Of a DNA stretch of 64,000 nucleotides, positions 19,769-32,247 are shown in pieces. The notes beneath the pieces are model-generated. The model saw only the letters and a program-made list of their open reading frames with translations, did no database searches and was not told where the DNA came from. A program made the translations under genes and the position numbers. Source of the stretch: Craterostigma plantagineum (taxonomy: Eukaryota; Streptophyta; Magnoliopsida; Lamiales; Linderniaceae); the NCBI GenBank assembly GCA_027422505.1, contig JAPQWV010000006.1, forward strand, positions 10,344,501 to 10,408,500. Direction: 5' to 3'. Within the stretch, counting starts at the first letter, position 1. The number at the start of each line of letters is the position of its first letter.

Positions 19769-21490
19769 CTGACAAATGAGATAATATAATTCCTGTAAGA
19801 ACCAATCAGATGTCAAGGAGATGAACAAACTTGCTGGCAGCGACGGAGCCAGAAGTTGTAACTTGGGGGTCAGATGTTTAAACAAAATAATACGAAAGGT
19901 TAGCTCCGCGGTAAAATCGTGAAGACATCTTATATGTGTTTTACATAATATGTTTATTATATACCTGATAATAAATTGCATATTGTTATTAATGAAGAAA
20001 CAATAAATTTAGATCAAACTATACATTGAAATCATAAAAAACGTCTAGTTCTTCGCATAATCGTTAAATGTTTTTTAAATACATCTTTTAGCTTATTAAT
20101 TACATATTGTTATTAAGGACAAAATGATGCATTGTAACTTAGAACGATTAAAAAACAATCATAAGCAGCGTCTAGCTCGTGGTCTAATCTTCAAAATGTA
20201 TTTTATACGTTTTGCATAGATGTTTATTACACCTATTAAAAAATAATTTCATATTGTAATCAATAATAATGTTATGAGTTATAAATTTAGAGTAAATAAA
20301 ACGTTTATACGAAATAATAAAAACGACAAGCTCTTTGTAAATCTCAATGTGTCTTACATAAGTTTTTCATAACATTTACTACATAAATAAGAAGTAACAC
20401 ATTATAATAGTGGAATAATCAGAAACTATAACTTGAAATAGTCGAAAAATGCTTTCAAAACGACGTTTTCATAACATGTTTATATTATCTGAAAATAAAA
20501 TTTATAATGTAATGGAACATGTTTTGGTTGAATAAGAATTCAAATTATTTAACATAATTCAAAATGATAAAATTTAAATATACGTCTTTTTATTATTAAT
20601 TTAAATTGCACTACAATATGGTTATTATACTTAATCTTTTTTGAAATAAAACATAGCCATGAGATTGATTTTGCCAATATTAAAATGTGGTGGTTTGAGG
20701 CTGTTGTTCTTGTGCCTTAGCATCCTTGTTGTGTGTTGGGCTGTAATTTGCTGTACAAGATTTGGTAATTAGTGGATTTTAGACTGTTTAGTCTCGTGGT
20801 TTTTACCTCTTCGATTTGAAGCGGGTTTTCCACGTTATATCGACGTGTTCATTTTCATTTCGTTGCACTATTTCTGTTATATTACTATTTCTTGCGCCAT
20901 TCGATCCTTCACAGCTAGATCCCATAGCCCTTTTTCCTGTTAGTCTGCACATATGAAATATATTATATACCATTTCAAGCTAGGGCTAAACGCAATAATG
21001 GATGGAAAACATAAAATGAGATTTTACTCGCACTCATGTAGTGGAGAGTTCTGGGAACTCTTGCTGCATATTGTTTGCTTTACAATAGTCAATGCCTTTG
21101 CTAACAATTTCCTCAAGACGTGCAAAGACATCACCTGCTTCCCTTTATGCTTTTCCAACCTTTCAGCTGCATCGAATTATTTGCAATCCAACATTTCTGC
21201 GAGCAGCAACTCTCCACACTGTTGGTTTGGGATCCGTCGCGGTTGTTAAGACTTGGATCTTATACATTTTGAAATATACAGCTCGATGTTATTAACCTCT
21301 TGAACCACCAGACACGGCTTCTTCAGTACTCTCTTGGTTGACGTCAAATACGCGCACATCATGACGTATAACTCTCTCACTATGACTTGAAGCTCCCCCA
21401 AGTTGAGAAATAAGCTCGCAACAGAAACTTTGACCTTCTTCACGTCATTATTTACTTCACGCTTCACGTGAGCTTCGAGTATAGAATGGC
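19641..21490. repeat. ~1.86-kb tandem repeat unit R2
   Basis: Complete copy of the unit: exon piece, the spacer beginning CTTGCTGGCAGCGACGGA, the Tork U5 relic and the exon with the TAA. It keeps the uninterrupted element A target (GACATCACCTGC) at about 21127. Confidence 0.8.
19830..21050. other. AT-rich spacer of R2 with Copia LTR-end relic
   Basis: No gene. Paralogous to 4860-6052. At about 20765-20880 there is a better preserved piece of a Tork-type LTR end (GTCTCGTGGTTTTTACCTC, then GGGTTTTCCACGTTATATC). Confidence 0.5.
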
Positions 21491-21614
21491 TAAATTTTGT
21501 GTCCTTCGAGTCAAATAGGTCCGAGAAGGAAGCCAACTGGTTCGGCATGCAGATTTTTACTTAAAACCAATTTTACAGTCTTTTTAAGTAGTCGACGAGC
21601 GTTGCTTTGTGTTC
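21053..21614 (-). pseudogene. exonuclease pseudogene, 5' exons, repeat R3
   Basis: Copy nearest the gene's 5' end. The exon from 21614 (acceptor GTCAG) down to about 21300 has KDTKFSHSILEAHVKREV, VKKVKVSVASLFLNL and ends at a GAG|GTTAAT donor-like site. The exon at about 21280-21053 has ELLLAEMLDCK, stop TAA, FDAAERLEKHKGKQV. That stop, shared with R2, shows the gene was dead before or at the duplication. No exon containing a start codon is recognisable further upstream. Confidence 0.65.
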
Positions 21615-22210
21615 CTGACAAATGAGATAATTTAATTCCTTAAGAACCAATCAGATGTCATAGAGACGAACAAACTTGCTGGCAGCGACGGAACCAGAAG
21701 TTGTAACTTGGGGGTCAGATGTTTAAACAAAATAATACGAAAGATTAGGTCCGCGGTAAAATCGTGAAGACATCTTATATACGATTTACATATTGTTTAT
21801 TATATAAACTGATAATAAATTGCATATTGTAATTAATGAAGAAACAATAAATTTAGATCAAATTATACATTGAAATCATAAGAAACATATAATTTTTCGC
21901 ATAATCGTTAAAATGTTTTTTAAATACATTTTTAGCATATTAATTACATATTGTTATTAATGACAACTTAGAACGATTAAAAAACAATAATAAGCAGCGT
22001 CTAGCCCGTGGTCTAATGTCTTTATACATTTTGCGTACATGTTTATTACACATATGAAAAAATAATTCCACATTGTATTCAATAATATGAGTTAAAACTT
22101 TAGTGATAAATAAAACGTTTATACAAAATAACAAAAACGACAAGCTCTTTGTAAGTCTCAATGTGCCTGATATAAGTTTCTCATAACATATATTACATAA
22201 ATTAGAAGAG
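21491..22210. repeat. ~1.86-kb tandem repeat unit R3 (truncated)
   Basis: Third copy of the repeat start, including CTTGCTGGCAGCGACGGA at 21678 and the AT-rich spacer. It ends at about 22210, where unrelated sequence begins. Confidence 0.75.
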
Positions 22211-22677
22211 GGCGAACAACATTTAGTCCTCGATGTTTGGGACATGGATGTCTCTGGGCCTCCATGTTTTGAGGTGACACTTTTAGCCTCCAATGTTACC
22301 GATTTTGGACGATTTTGGTCCCTCGATTAATTTAATTCGCTAATTTAGACGAAATTTAACACGTGAAAGCCCATGATCTCCTTTTACTCGACGTAAAACC
22401 TCATAACGCATCTTCTTCTTCGACTTAAACGCACGAGAGCATCATTACGTATTACATTAAACTCATTTTCAAGGCTGTCGATCTTTCCTAAACGTGATGT
22501 ATAATGATGTTCATGTGGGTTGGGCTGAAAATCTTTTTGACCACCAGTCATACAAGGCTAGGACCGATCCTGGTTGTACTGTTTTTAAAATTTTATAATG
22601 GCAATCTAACATTCTGAAAAAAAACAAAAATAAATAGATCTTCACCTCTAAGTTCTCTTCTGGCTTTTCTAGGACTG
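22211..22677. other. non-coding stretch between exonuclease and F-box relics
   Basis: No gene. The segment at about 22217-22350 (TTTAGTCCTCGATGTTTGG, later TTTTGGTCCCTCGAT) looks like a dispersed plant repeat, but I cannot classify it. Confidence 0.4.
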
Positions 22678-23662
22678 ACATCGATGGAGAAAACTCAAAC
22701 AATGGCAGCAGCACCAGCATTATTGATATAGACGAATGGCCCTTAGTGAATATACTAATTCAACTCCCTTCCATGTCTGTAGTTAAGTGCAAGCTCGTCT
22801 CCAAGCAATGGGCTTCTCTGATTTGGGCCGCACCTATCTTTCTTCTAATCCTTCGCCGTTGTGGGCCGCCATCGAACAACACACGGCCACCGTAGAAGTC
22901 CAAAAAAAAAAGCGTTACGCTCACCACATTCTCCATGCGCAACATGCCCCGGAGCATAAGGAATTTCGCCACACTCCTCCTCCCTTCCTACAACAAACAC
23001 CCCGATAGCTACAACGTCTTGGTGGCTTATCCTCGTCGGTTCAGTCAAAAGCAGCAGAGAGACCGCTTGGCTCCACATCGCTTGTGATATTCTCTACGTC
23101 TGCAATCCCACGACTCGAGAGCTTATTCCCCTCTCCCCAATTGCCCGACAACTCTTCCCTTAGTGCATCTACTGCGACCCATCATCTATTCTTTCGAGGA
23201 CCGCGAATGGGCCCAGTTTCATATCGAGGCTGCCGAAGTCGTCCTCCAACACATTCCGAGAAAAATCCCAACTGTCCTTAACCGAATCCTTCACAGGGAG
23301 ACGCGGGATCACCTTTTGTTCACCTACAATCCCTACGAAAACCCTAATTGCATGCGCATTGTCGAGCCTCCGGCTGGAGTCGCGTTGGGCCAGCAATGCC
23401 CCTAGGTGGCGCATTGGGGGGATTAAGCTTAGGTATTTCGAGTGCTTCACCGATGAGGTGAGCAAGGTGTATTCACGTTTAGGCTCAGGCTATGGGTTAT
23501 GGAAGACTACGCCTCGGGAAAATGGTGCTTATTGCACGAGTTGGAAGAGACGAGGATCCTGTGGGACGAGTTTTGTTTGCCTCGCTCAGTGATTTCCGAC
23601 ATGAGGCCTGTGTTTTTCGATTCGGACGTTGTGTACTTTTTGCTATGGTCTCGTTGTGTCCT
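22678..23662 (+). pseudogene. F-box protein pseudogene, 5' part
   Basis: The F-box motif is at 22731-22818 (WPLVNILIQLP, then KLVSKQWASLIW), without a credible ATG in frame. After frameshifts and stops the F-box-associated region can be followed in pieces: CNPTTRELIPLSP at about 23100-23138 and MEDYASGKWCLLHEL from 23499 to the Athila insertion. F-box proteins are substrate receptors of SCF ubiquitin ligases; the associated domain suggests an F-box/kelch-type plant protein. At least three frame breaks exist besides the insertion. The frame at the break, ending CVL, continues correctly on the far side of Athila. Confidence 0.75.
23658..23662. other. target-site duplication GTCCT (left copy) of Athila
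   Basis: GTCCT directly before the LTR; the second copy is at 33697-33701. Confidence 0.95.
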
Positions 23663-25111
23663 TGGTCGCGTCGTAAACGGCCAAAAATAAATTAATCACC
23701 TTATTCACTAACACGAGTATAGTGTCAGTAGGGATCGTTTCCACAGGGAAAATGGTTGATTTATTTCTAGTTCAGAATTCGATTTATGATAATAATATTA
23801 ATAATAATAACACTAATAATAATATTAATGATAATAATAATAATATTACTAATAATAATAATATATATAATAATAATATTAATAATAATATTAAAGGGGG
23901 GTTTTGATGATTGAGTTTTTAACGCAATATTAAACGAGAAAAAAATCGAAACTAACAATGATAAAATAGTAGTCGCTAAACATATTAATCTAAGTGTAAT
24001 TAAAACTATTTAGTACTAAGGACATCAAAATAAACAGAAATTAAATGCTTACGATATTGTGAAATTAAGCTTTGTGAGAATTGAGATGTAATAGATGGGA
24101 AAAGGTATTCTGATGATGTTTTAACGATTGTAACCAAAAAGGAACAAGCTTAATTAAAATCATTAAACAAAAGGGATAGAAAATGACCGAATGATTGCCA
24201 ATATCACTAGCATCTGAAATCAAAAAGAAAGGATCGATCTCAACTTCATCTCTGCTCTCTCACTCAAACTCTGCTCTATCGTTGAATCTCTGTTTCGCTC
24301 AAATATAAAAGTGAAAACAGCAGTACAAAAACAATCCTCTTCGAATTTTTAACCAGACGTGATGTAGGTAATGAACGTGACTAACAAAGACGTGAATAAA
24401 AGGTTTCCTTAACTGAATGGTGATTTTACTATTATTAATATAATGATAAACTTCAATAAAATATGAAAGTGCAATAGAATTAAACCAAACGATTGAAAAG
24501 CAGATACTAGTCTTTGTTTTAAACTACGACAACACAAAACTCTCGATCTTGCTCTCAGATCCCTCCTCTCTGTTACGCTCTAAAACAAAATAAAATATAA
24601 GGATGAAAGTAGTACTCTCACAGACCTCTCTGCCTTCTCTCAAACTCTCTACTACACTCTTAATAAAAATAACAATATAAAGATAGAGAACACTGATTCA
24701 AAGTAACACCATTGAAGCAAAATAGAAAGTGTGACTAGTATATCTTCTTCGTGGCTCTCCCCTCCCTTTAAATAGGAAAATAAATCTCGACGTAGCCAAA
24801 TCAATGACGAACGAGTGATGACAGAAATTCTCAAAAGTCATGCTTGAGCTGTATTATTTGATTCTTGAGCTGCTCTTTGTGATCTTGTATGTGCTGAGTG
24901 CTTTGTTTCTTGCTCAACAACTACCTCGAGCCGTGCGAATGTTGACTGCTTGGAATTGATGTGTTTGAGCTGTAGTGCGTGTAATCCACTCTCCATTGTT
25001 CCTGTAACAACTTTAAACACATATCAAAACCCTCATGGGCCGAATCAATATAAAACTGGCCCAATATCATGTTCTTGTTGGGTTAACAAAAGGTAAATTA
25101 TTGTTTTATCA
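23663..25111 (-). repeat. 3' LTR of Athila element
   Basis: In element sense it starts TGATAAAAC and ends CGACCA. It contains a TAA/TAATAT simple-repeat tract at about 23785-23900 and a TATA-like TATTTAAAG in element sense at about 24766-24774. It is almost identical to 32248-33696. Confidence 0.95.
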
Positions 25112-26816
25112 AATTCCCCCACACTTAAATAATGCTTGTCCTCAAGCATTTATCCGAGATAGAAGATGCAAACATTCAAATCAGGAGTTCACCGACATAC
25201 ATTAATTTGCTCTCGAGATAGCAATTATTCATAACTTTCAGCACAAGAATATCATATCAATTTCCGACAATCTCAGTAAAGCCTGAACGCCACAACAACC
25301 AACAACTCTCACATGGATTCCCTCAATGCGCTCGAAGTGTTTTATGGGTTACGTGTATACGCTCAAATGAACACTATGAAACGATATTACCATATGCTTG
25401 CAAACATATCACATTGTATTCACATAACGACTTAAGTGTACAAATCAGAAGGTCTTTCATTGGGTTGTAATGGGGCTTAGGGATTAGGTAGGATAATTTT
25501 GGGAAAGTAGGTTAAAATTGTCGAACCAAATGATTATTTAATCGCTAAATCCCACGACTTTACCATGACGTACGACTAATTCGAGAATTACTCTGATCAT
25601 AACGATTTCATTTTCAAGACAACTCAAAGCATCCCAATATCGACAAAACTAACTAGTACATCACATATATATATATATATATATATATATTTTTTGATTT
25701 TTTCTTTTTTCTCTTTTTTTTTTTTTCCGAATACATATTTTTTCTTTTTTTCTTTTTTCGTATTCGCTCTTTTTTCTTTTTTTTTTTTCTGAATATATAT
25801 TTTCTTTCCGGATGATTTTTTTCTTTTTTTCTTTTTTTTTCCGCTATAACTAAAAGACTCCTACTATCACATATCTGGACTCATTAGTTTATTATCAATC
25901 TAGAAATCGTGGAATCTAAGCAATTAATAACTTATCCAATCCGACAATGGGTTGAAAAGAAAGCCATAAGGATATATTTATGGGTAAATTATAGTGGCTT
26001 AAATTCAACAAGAAAAATAAGGCTTAGGCTCAAGTTGGCTCACTAAGTGGAAAATATTGAAGGTAAGATCAGTGTGAGGCCAAGGGCTTAATCCTAAGTG
26101 CCTTAATCACTTTTGTACACAAAAAGCTGCCAATGATATCAACATGTATAATAGAGCAAGTTCTAGAATATTCGAAACATGTGTGATGCTCTCATAAAGA
26201 AAATATTGAGTATAAGAGAATACTCTTTTTTTTTTTTTTTTTTTGTAAAGGCTCAAATCTCACATATTTAAGTAGGTTTTGTGTCGACTCTCGCGCATTC
26301 GGTCTTTAAATCAACTGAAGAAAAAGAATAATCATCCTAATACCAAATAGTTATTCCTAATTGTTTCTCTCATGTTCTAATTAATGCACATCGGTTTGCT
26401 CGAGATAGGATATGTATTCATCAACTAATATGAAAAACCTCCCCCACACCTAAACTCTGCATTGTCCTCAATGCAGAATTCTAATGAAAATAGTAGCTAA
26501 AATCTAAAGATTCCCACCCTAATTTTCATTTTAATATTTCAGAGTAGATGTGAAGAAGTGATAAAAGCGATGCTGAAAATAAGACTTCCCTGACAGTGAT
26601 GAAGCCGTAGAGAAATTCCGAGCGAGAGGATATTTGTTCCAGAGCCTAGTGATACCGTAGCGCGTGTAGTTGCTAGCAAACCTGCTTAATCATCATGAAA
26701 ACATAGATAAAACGAAAATATTGCAATAACAAAATAAAATAGGGTAATATTGGGTTGCCTCCCAATGAGCGCTTTCTTTAACGTCTTTGGCTAGACGTTG
26801 TCGTCGTTCTTCAAAT
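25112..26816 (-). other. Athila 3' non-coding region and polypurine tract
   Basis: In element sense GTGTGGGGGAATT directly abuts the 3' LTR (25112-25124). The remainder holds no gene: no env-like frame longer than about 60 codons in sense. A polypyrimidine tract at about 25685-25850 (+ strand; purine-rich in element sense) and a T run at about 26225-26244 are the notable features. The segment touching pol has GGGTTGCCTCCCAATGAGCG, seen at 3' ends of many Athila coding regions. Confidence 0.8.
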
Positions 26817-29078
26817 TCATTCATAAATGGGTCGGCTCAGCTTGATCTCTTCAACCCACGCCAAAACATTATTCTCAAAATAAGGTTTAAGTCTATGACC
26901 ATTAACCTTGAAACATTTATCAGAAGACATGCTCTCAATTTCGATAACGCCACTTGGAAAAATATTTTTAACAACGTACGGTCCCATCCAGCGAGATTTG
27001 AGTTTACCTGGCATGAATTTTAACCTCGAATTGTACAGGAGAACTTTTTGGCCTACCATGAATTCTTTTTTATGTAGGAGTTTGTCGTGGAAATGCTTCG
27101 TGCGTTCCTTGTACATTCTCGCATTCTCGTAGGCTTCTAGGCGAATTTCTTCAAGTTCCTGTAGCTGAAATTTTCGTTCCTCACCAGCTTTTGTGGCCTC
27201 CATGTTGCACTGTTTAACTGCCCAAAACGCACGATGTTCAATTTCAACAGGTAAATGACACATCTTACCGAAAATTAGGCGATACGGCGACATTCCGATT
27301 GGAGTTTTAAAAGCAGTACGATACGCCCAAAGTGCATCGTCTAATCGCAAGCTCCAATCCTTACGGTTCGGGTTTACGGTTTTTTCCAAAATATTTTTGA
27401 CCTCCCGATTTGAAACTTCAGCTTGTCCATTTGATTGTGGGTGATAAGTAGTGGCCAGCCGATGATGTACTCCATATTTGCGCATGAGTGCTTCCACCGT
27501 GCGATTGCAAAAATGCGTGCCTTGGTCGCTTATAATTGCACGGGGAACTCCAAACCTACTAAAGATGTTTGTCTTAAGAAATCCTACAACAACTTTAGAA
27601 TCGTTAGTTCGGGTAGCCTTTGCTTCTACCCACTTCGACACATAATCAACGGCAAGCAAGATATAAAGAAAGCCAAATGAGCTTGGAAAAGGTCCCATAA
27701 AATCCATTCCCCATACATCGAAAATTTCACAAACTAATATTGGATTTTGTGGCATTTCATCTCTAAAAGAAATTGTACCTGTTCTTTGACAATTAGGACA
27801 ACTCTTGCAAAATAAATAAGCATCTTTAAAAATAGATTCCCAATAAAATCCACAATCTAAAATTTTCCTAGCAGTTCTTTTAGGTCCGAAATGTCCTCCG
27901 CATGCATATGTATGACAATGAGTGAGAATATCATTAATTTCATCATTTGCAATGCATCTACGAATAATTTGATCTGAACCTATTTTCCATAAGTATGGCT
28001 CATCCCACATATAATATTTAGAGTCGCTTTTAATTTTATTTTTCCTTGACGAGCTCAAATGTGAAGGTAAAACACCACTTACCAAGTAATTAACTATATC
28101 AGCAAACCAAGGTTCTTGATATTCCTTACCTTGAAGGCGAAATAGTTGCTCATCTGGAAACGTTTCTGAAATCGGCAGCGGCTCTTCGTCACGAATCAAA
28201 CGGCTCAAGTGATCTGCCACGGAGTTGTCCACACCCTTGCGATCCTTAATCTCCCAATCAAACTCTTGAAGCAACAAAATCCATCGTATTAAGCGCGGTT
28301 TTGACTCCTTCTTCGACAACAAATATTTTAGAGCTGCATGGTCAGAATAAACGATAACCTTAGATCCCAGTAAATAAGACCTAAACTTATCAAATGCAAA
28401 AACAATAGATAACAGCTCTTTTTCAGTTGTGGTGTAGTTGCATTGTGCCGAGTCAAGCGTCTTTGAAGCATAGTAGATGACATGACTCTTCCTTCCATCT
28501 TTTTGTCCAAGCACAGCTCCTACGGCGTATTTGCTTGCGTCGCACATGAGCTCGAACGGTAACTCCCAATTTGGGGGTTGGATTATCGGTGCAGTAGTTA
28601 GTAATAGCTTTAACTTATTAAACGCCTCTTTGCAATCGTCCCCGAAATTGAACGGTACGTCATTTTGAAGTAGTCTTGACATTGGTTGAGCGATTTTTGA
28701 GAAATCCTTAATAAATCTCCTGTAGAACCCTGCATGACCAAGAAAGCTTCGAATTTCTCGAACGTTAGTGGGGTATGGCAAATTAGATATCAAATCGACC
28801 TTAGCCTTGTCTACCTCAATTCCTCGAGATGAAACTACATGACCCAGAACTATTCCTTCTTTAACCATAAAATGACATTTTTCATAGTTAAGTACAAGAT
28901 TTTTATCGATGCAGCGTTTAAGAACTTCTACTAGATTACCAAGGCAATGATCAAACGAGTCTCCATAAACCGTAAAATCATCCATGAATATTTCAATGCA
29001 TGTTTCTATTAAATCAGAAAATATGCTCATCATGCATCGTTGAAATGTACCAGGAGCATTACATAAACCAAAAGGCAT
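26817..29078 (-). CDS. Athila pol: RT C-terminus, RNase H, integrase
   Basis: 753 codons. RT begins at [13 protein letters not shown] and has the active site FMDDF. RNase H follows ([33 protein letters not shown]), then the integrase HHCC finger ([22 protein letters not shown]) and integrase core with D in [10 protein letters not shown] in SDQGTHF and E in [10 protein letters not shown], and a C-terminal domain (WMGPYVVKN). The ATG at 29078 is internal: the gag-RT segment at 32167-29030 belongs to the same protein, separated by one lost base near 29128. Integrase inserts element cDNA. Nothing else in this frame is broken. Confidence 0.93.
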   Translation of the reverse strand: MPFGLCNAPGTFQRCMMSIFSDLIETCIEIFMDDFTVYGDSFDHCLGNLVEVLKRCIDKNLVLNYEKCHFMVKEGIVLGHVVSSRGIEVDKAKVDLISNLPYPTNVREIRSFLGHAGFYRRFIKDFSKIAQPMSRLLQNDVPFNFGDDCKEAFNKLKLLLTTAPIIQPPNWELPFELMCDASKYAVGAVLGQKDGRKSHVIYYASKTLDSAQCNYTTTEKELLSIVFAFDKFRSYLLGSKVIVYSDHAALKYLLSKKESKPRLIRWILLLQEFDWEIKDRKGVDNSVADHLSRLIRDEEPLPISETFPDEQLFRLQGKEYQEPWFADIVNYLVSGVLPSHLSSSRKNKIKSDSKYYMWDEPYLWKIGSDQIIRRCIANDEINDILTHCHTYACGGHFGPKRTARKILDCGFYWESIFKDAYLFCKSCPNCQRTGTISFRDEMPQNPILVCEIFDVWGMDFMGPFPSSFGFLYILLAVDYVSKWVEAKATRTNDSKVVVGFLKTNIFSRFGVPRAIISDQGTHFCNRTVEALMRKYGVHHRLATTYHPQSNGQAEVSNREVKNILEKTVNPNRKDWSLRLDDALWAYRTAFKTPIGMSPYRLIFGKMCHLPVEIEHRAFWAVKQCNMEATKAGEERKFQLQELEEIRLEAYENARMYKERTKHFHDKLLHKKEFMVGQKVLLYNSRLKFMPGKLKSRWMGPYVVKNIFPSGVIEIESMSSDKCFKVNGHRLKPYFENNVLAWVEEIKLSRPIYE

Positions 29079-32000
29079 GCGACGATATGCAAATGTGCCA
29101 AAGGGACATGTGAAAGTAGTTTTCTCTTATCCTCGGGTGCCACGACAATTTGATAATAACCAGAAAATCCATCGAGGAAACAAAAGAAAGACTTACCTGC
29201 CAGTCTTTCTAGCATTTGATCAATGAAGGGTAGCGGAAAATGATCCTTTCGGGTAGCCGCATTTAACTTACGAAAATCAATGCACATGCGCCAACCCGTC
29301 TGTAATCTCATTGGTACCAATTCATTTTTATCATTTTTTACGAGTGAGAAACCAGATTTCTTAGGAACTACATGAACTGGACTTACCCATTGGCTGTCTG
29401 ATATTGGAAATATTATCCCCATGTCTAATAATTTAATTATTTCTTTCATAACTACCTCTTTCATGGCTGGATTGAGCTTGCGTTGTGGTTCCCGTATCGG
29501 CTTAGAATCTGGTTCAAGCAAGATCCTGTGCATGCATATCGAGGGACTGATCCCTTTGATGTCGGCCAGAGTCCATCCTATCGCGCTCTTGTACTCCTTC
29601 AAAACGCGTATCAATTTCTCTTCCTGAATGGCGGTCAAGTCATTTGCAATAATGACTGGCAACGTTTCTTCATCTCCCAAATAGCAGTACTTGAGATGTT
29701 TTGGTAGATCCTTCAACTCCAACGTAGGCGCCTGTTCTATAGAAGGAACAATTTTTGCATTAGAAGGTAATGAAAAAGTATTCTTACCTGATTGATCGTG
29801 AGCTTCCGGAAGTGCTTGTAATGTCATGAGCGAGTTTCTGACATCTTCGTCCACTTCAAATTGCAAATCTTTTTCTGTTTTGCTACTCTTAATCACATAG
29901 TCGAGTGTATCGTTAGTAAAATTACGCTCAAAATCATCTCGAACAAATGCATCAATCATACTAACAGATTCAGGTTCATCAGGGTATTTCATAGCATCAA
30001 ACACATTCATAGTGAGTTTTTCACCATCAAACTCAAAAGTAAGAGTTCCTGAATCAACGTCTATCTTTGTTTTAGCCGTTTTCATGAATGATCGACCTAA
30101 TAAAATAACAGCAGAATCAAGCGCATGTTCATCACCCATGTCTACTATATAAAAATCAGCAGGAAAAATAAATTTATCACATTTTACCAACACGTCTTCA
30201 ACCAATCCTTCGGGATAAATAATGGACCTATTTGCTAATTGAATGCATATATCGGTGCACTTAAGAGGTCCCATACTCATCTCATTGAACAACGATAACG
30301 GCATAACATTGATAGAAGCTCCTAAATCTAACATGGCATTATTTATTTTTCTCGTCCCTATAGTAACCGAGATAGCAAACATACCTGGGTCCTTACATTT
30401 TTGGGGAAGTTTTCGTTGAAGCGCAGCGGAAACATTGTCACTTACTAAGATTTTTCCTTCAGCTTTGTGTTTCTTTTTGTTCGAGCACATTTCCTTTAAA
30501 AATTTTGCGTAGCGTGGGATTTGCTTGATAGCATCCAATAGTGGAATGTTGATCTCGACTTTGCTGAAGGTCTCCATTATACTCTTTTCCTCTTCATCCT
30601 TTTTCGCTTTAGCCAGCCTTCCAGGAAAAGGTGGAGGAATAACAATATTAGGTTTATCGAAAACAGAATTATTACTTACCTTCTTTGTATGGTCTTTAGT
30701 CTTATCTTCTCTTGGGGATTTTATGGAAACTTCGTCATGATTAGGCTGACCAATCTCTTTCCAGTTTCGAAGAGTCATAATACTCACATTCTCTCTTGGG
30801 TTAATCTCAACTTGCGCCGGTAGTTTTCCTTTCTCGTTCTGCATTTGACTCATTTGTGCTGCGAGTTGAGACACTTGCCTTTCTAAATTGTGCATGCTTG
30901 AGCGCGTTTCGTTAATGCTCGATCGAGTTTCCTGTTGAAAACTGGCAGTACTAGTTGCTAAATTCTTAACAATATCCTCCAAAGACATACCTGGTTTTGA
31001 TGGTGCGGCTTGCTGTGGAGGATTTGATGGCCTTGGTGCTTGCTGCATAAAACCTGGCGGTCGATTTCCGTAACTCAGATTTGGGTGGTCACGCCATCCG
31101 GGATTGTATTGACTCGAGTATGGATCATAGCGTCTTTGAGATGGTCCTGTGTATCCTCCAATTGCATTGGCTTGCTCGCTAGGATCAAATTGAAGTGAAG
31201 GACAATTTGCTGTTGCATGTCCAGCAAATGTACATATACCACAAGCCTTTACCTGACTCGTTTTTCCAATCACAAGTTTTTCCACAAGAGACGTTAGCGA
31301 ATCTAATTTTTGCTCAAATGAAGTAGTATTTACCTCGTTCATCCTGTGTTGGCCTACGTCTTGACGTGTTCCAAATTGTTGCGCGTTTGTAGCCATGCTT
31401 GAGATCAGCCGACGTGCTTCGTCTGCCGTTTTATCAACCAACGCTCCTCCACTTGCTGCGTCAATCATGTTTCTCTCCATGGGTAGCAACCCTTCGTAGA
31501 AATATTGGATGAGCGCTAACTCGGAAATTTGATGATATGGACAGCTTGCGCACAACCGCTTGAATCTTTCCCAATATTCGTGTAAAGTTTCTCCGTTCCA
31601 TTGTCGAATCCCGTAGATTTCCTTACGAATATTTGCGGCACGAGATGCAGGGAAAAATTTTGCTAGGAATTGTTTTTTAAGCTCGGCCCACGTAGTAATC
31701 GAACCAGATGGTAAGTAGTATAACCAGTCTTTTGCATGATCGGCCAGCGAGAACGGAAATGCACGAAGGCTAATCTGATCTTCTGTGACCCCGTTTGGCT
31801 TCATGGTTGAGCAAACCATGTGAAACTCCTTCAAGTGCTTGTGCGGATCCTCGCCTGCGTTACCATGAAAAGTAGGAAGTAAATGAATTAGCCCTGATTT
31901 TAATTCGAACGGTGTTTGAAGAATAGGAAATTCAATGCAAAGCGGTCGTTGATTAACATCCGGTGTAGCCATATCCCTCAACGTAAGACGGATTGGCAGC

Positions 32001-32167
32001 TGCTGTTCGGTTTCCTCCATGTCGCTTGCAGAAGATTCTTGTTCGGATTCCGTGCTGGAAATTGATACAGTCGAATTTTTTTGTCTTTTTGCCTCTCGAT
32101 TCGCCCTCGCGGTCCTCTCGATTTCTGGATCGAATATTAATATACCTGTTCGAGAAGATCGGGGCAT
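29030..32167 (-). CDS. Athila gag, protease and RT N-terminus
   Basis: 1,045 codons starting with an ATG 80 bp inside the 5' LTR. The retrotransposon gag domain is at about residues 90-260 ([30 protein letters not shown]). A CCHC knuckle [14 protein letters not shown] follows at about 309-322, then a Pro/Gln-rich linker, the aspartic protease motif [11 protein letters not shown], and the start of RT ([21 protein letters not shown]). A one-base loss near 29128 shifts the frame shortly before the MPFGLCNAP motif, so the last ~28 residues are out of frame. Otherwise the reading is clean, in line with the young LTRs. Confidence 0.93.
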   Translation of the reverse strand: MPRSSRTGILIFDPEIERTARANREAKRQKNSTVSISSTESEQESSASDMEETEQQLPIRLTLRDMATPDVNQRPLCIEFPILQTPFELKSGLIHLLPTFHGNAGEDPHKHLKEFHMVCSTMKPNGVTEDQISLRAFPFSLADHAKDWLYYLPSGSITTWAELKKQFLAKFFPASRAANIRKEIYGIRQWNGETLHEYWERFKRLCASCPYHQISELALIQYFYEGLLPMERNMIDAASGGALVDKTADEARRLISSMATNAQQFGTRQDVGQHRMNEVNTTSFEQKLDSLTSLVEKLVIGKTSQVKACGICTFAGHATANCPSLQFDPSEQANAIGGYTGPSQRRYDPYSSQYNPGWRDHPNLSYGNRPPGFMQQAPRPSNPPQQAAPSKPGMSLEDIVKNLATSTASFQQETRSSINETRSSMHNLERQVSQLAAQMSQMQNEKGKLPAQVEINPRENVSIMTLRNWKEIGQPNHDEVSIKSPREDKTKDHTKKVSNNSVFDKPNIVIPPPFPGRLAKAKKDEEEKSIMETFSKVEINIPLLDAIKQIPRYAKFLKEMCSNKKKHKAEGKILVSDNVSAALQRKLPQKCKDPGMFAISVTIGTRKINNAMLDLGASINVMPLSLFNEMSMGPLKCTDICIQLANRSIIYPEGLVEDVLVKCDKFIFPADFYIVDMGDEHALDSAVILLGRSFMKTAKTKIDVDSGTLTFEFDGEKLTMNVFDAMKYPDEPESVSMIDAFVRDDFERNFTNDTLDYVIKSSKTEKDLQFEVDEDVRNSLMTLQALPEAHDQSGKNTFSLPSNAKIVPSIEQAPTLELKDLPKHLKYCYLGDEETLPVIIANDLTAIQEEKLIRVLKEYKSAIGWTLADIKGISPSICMHRILLEPDSKPIREPQRKLNPAMKEVVMKEIIKLLDMGIIFPISDSQWVSPVHVVPKKSGFSLVKNDKNELVPMRLQTGWRMCIDFRKLNAATRKDHFPLPFIDQMLERLAGKSFFCFLDGFSGYYQIVVAPEDKRKLLSHVPLAHLHIVACLLVYVMLLVHFNDA

Positions 32168-32224
32168 AAACTAGAACAAAAATAAATCGAATTAAAAATA
32201 GAAGTAAATCAATAGACACCACCT

Positions 32225-32242
32225 TCCCCGGCAACGGCGCCA
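32225..32242 (-). other. primer binding site of Athila (tRNA-Asp type)
   Basis: In element sense TGGCGCCGTTGCCGGGGA, five bases inside the 5' LTR. It is the characteristic Athila primer site, matching the 3' end of tRNA-Asp. Confidence 0.9.
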
Positions 32243-32247
32243 AAATT

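Noticed and set aside
23722..23907. Asn/Ile-rich reading frame, also at 32307-32519
   Set aside because: Translation of the TAA/AAT simple repeat in the Athila LTRs; it occurs in both LTRs and has no coding character.
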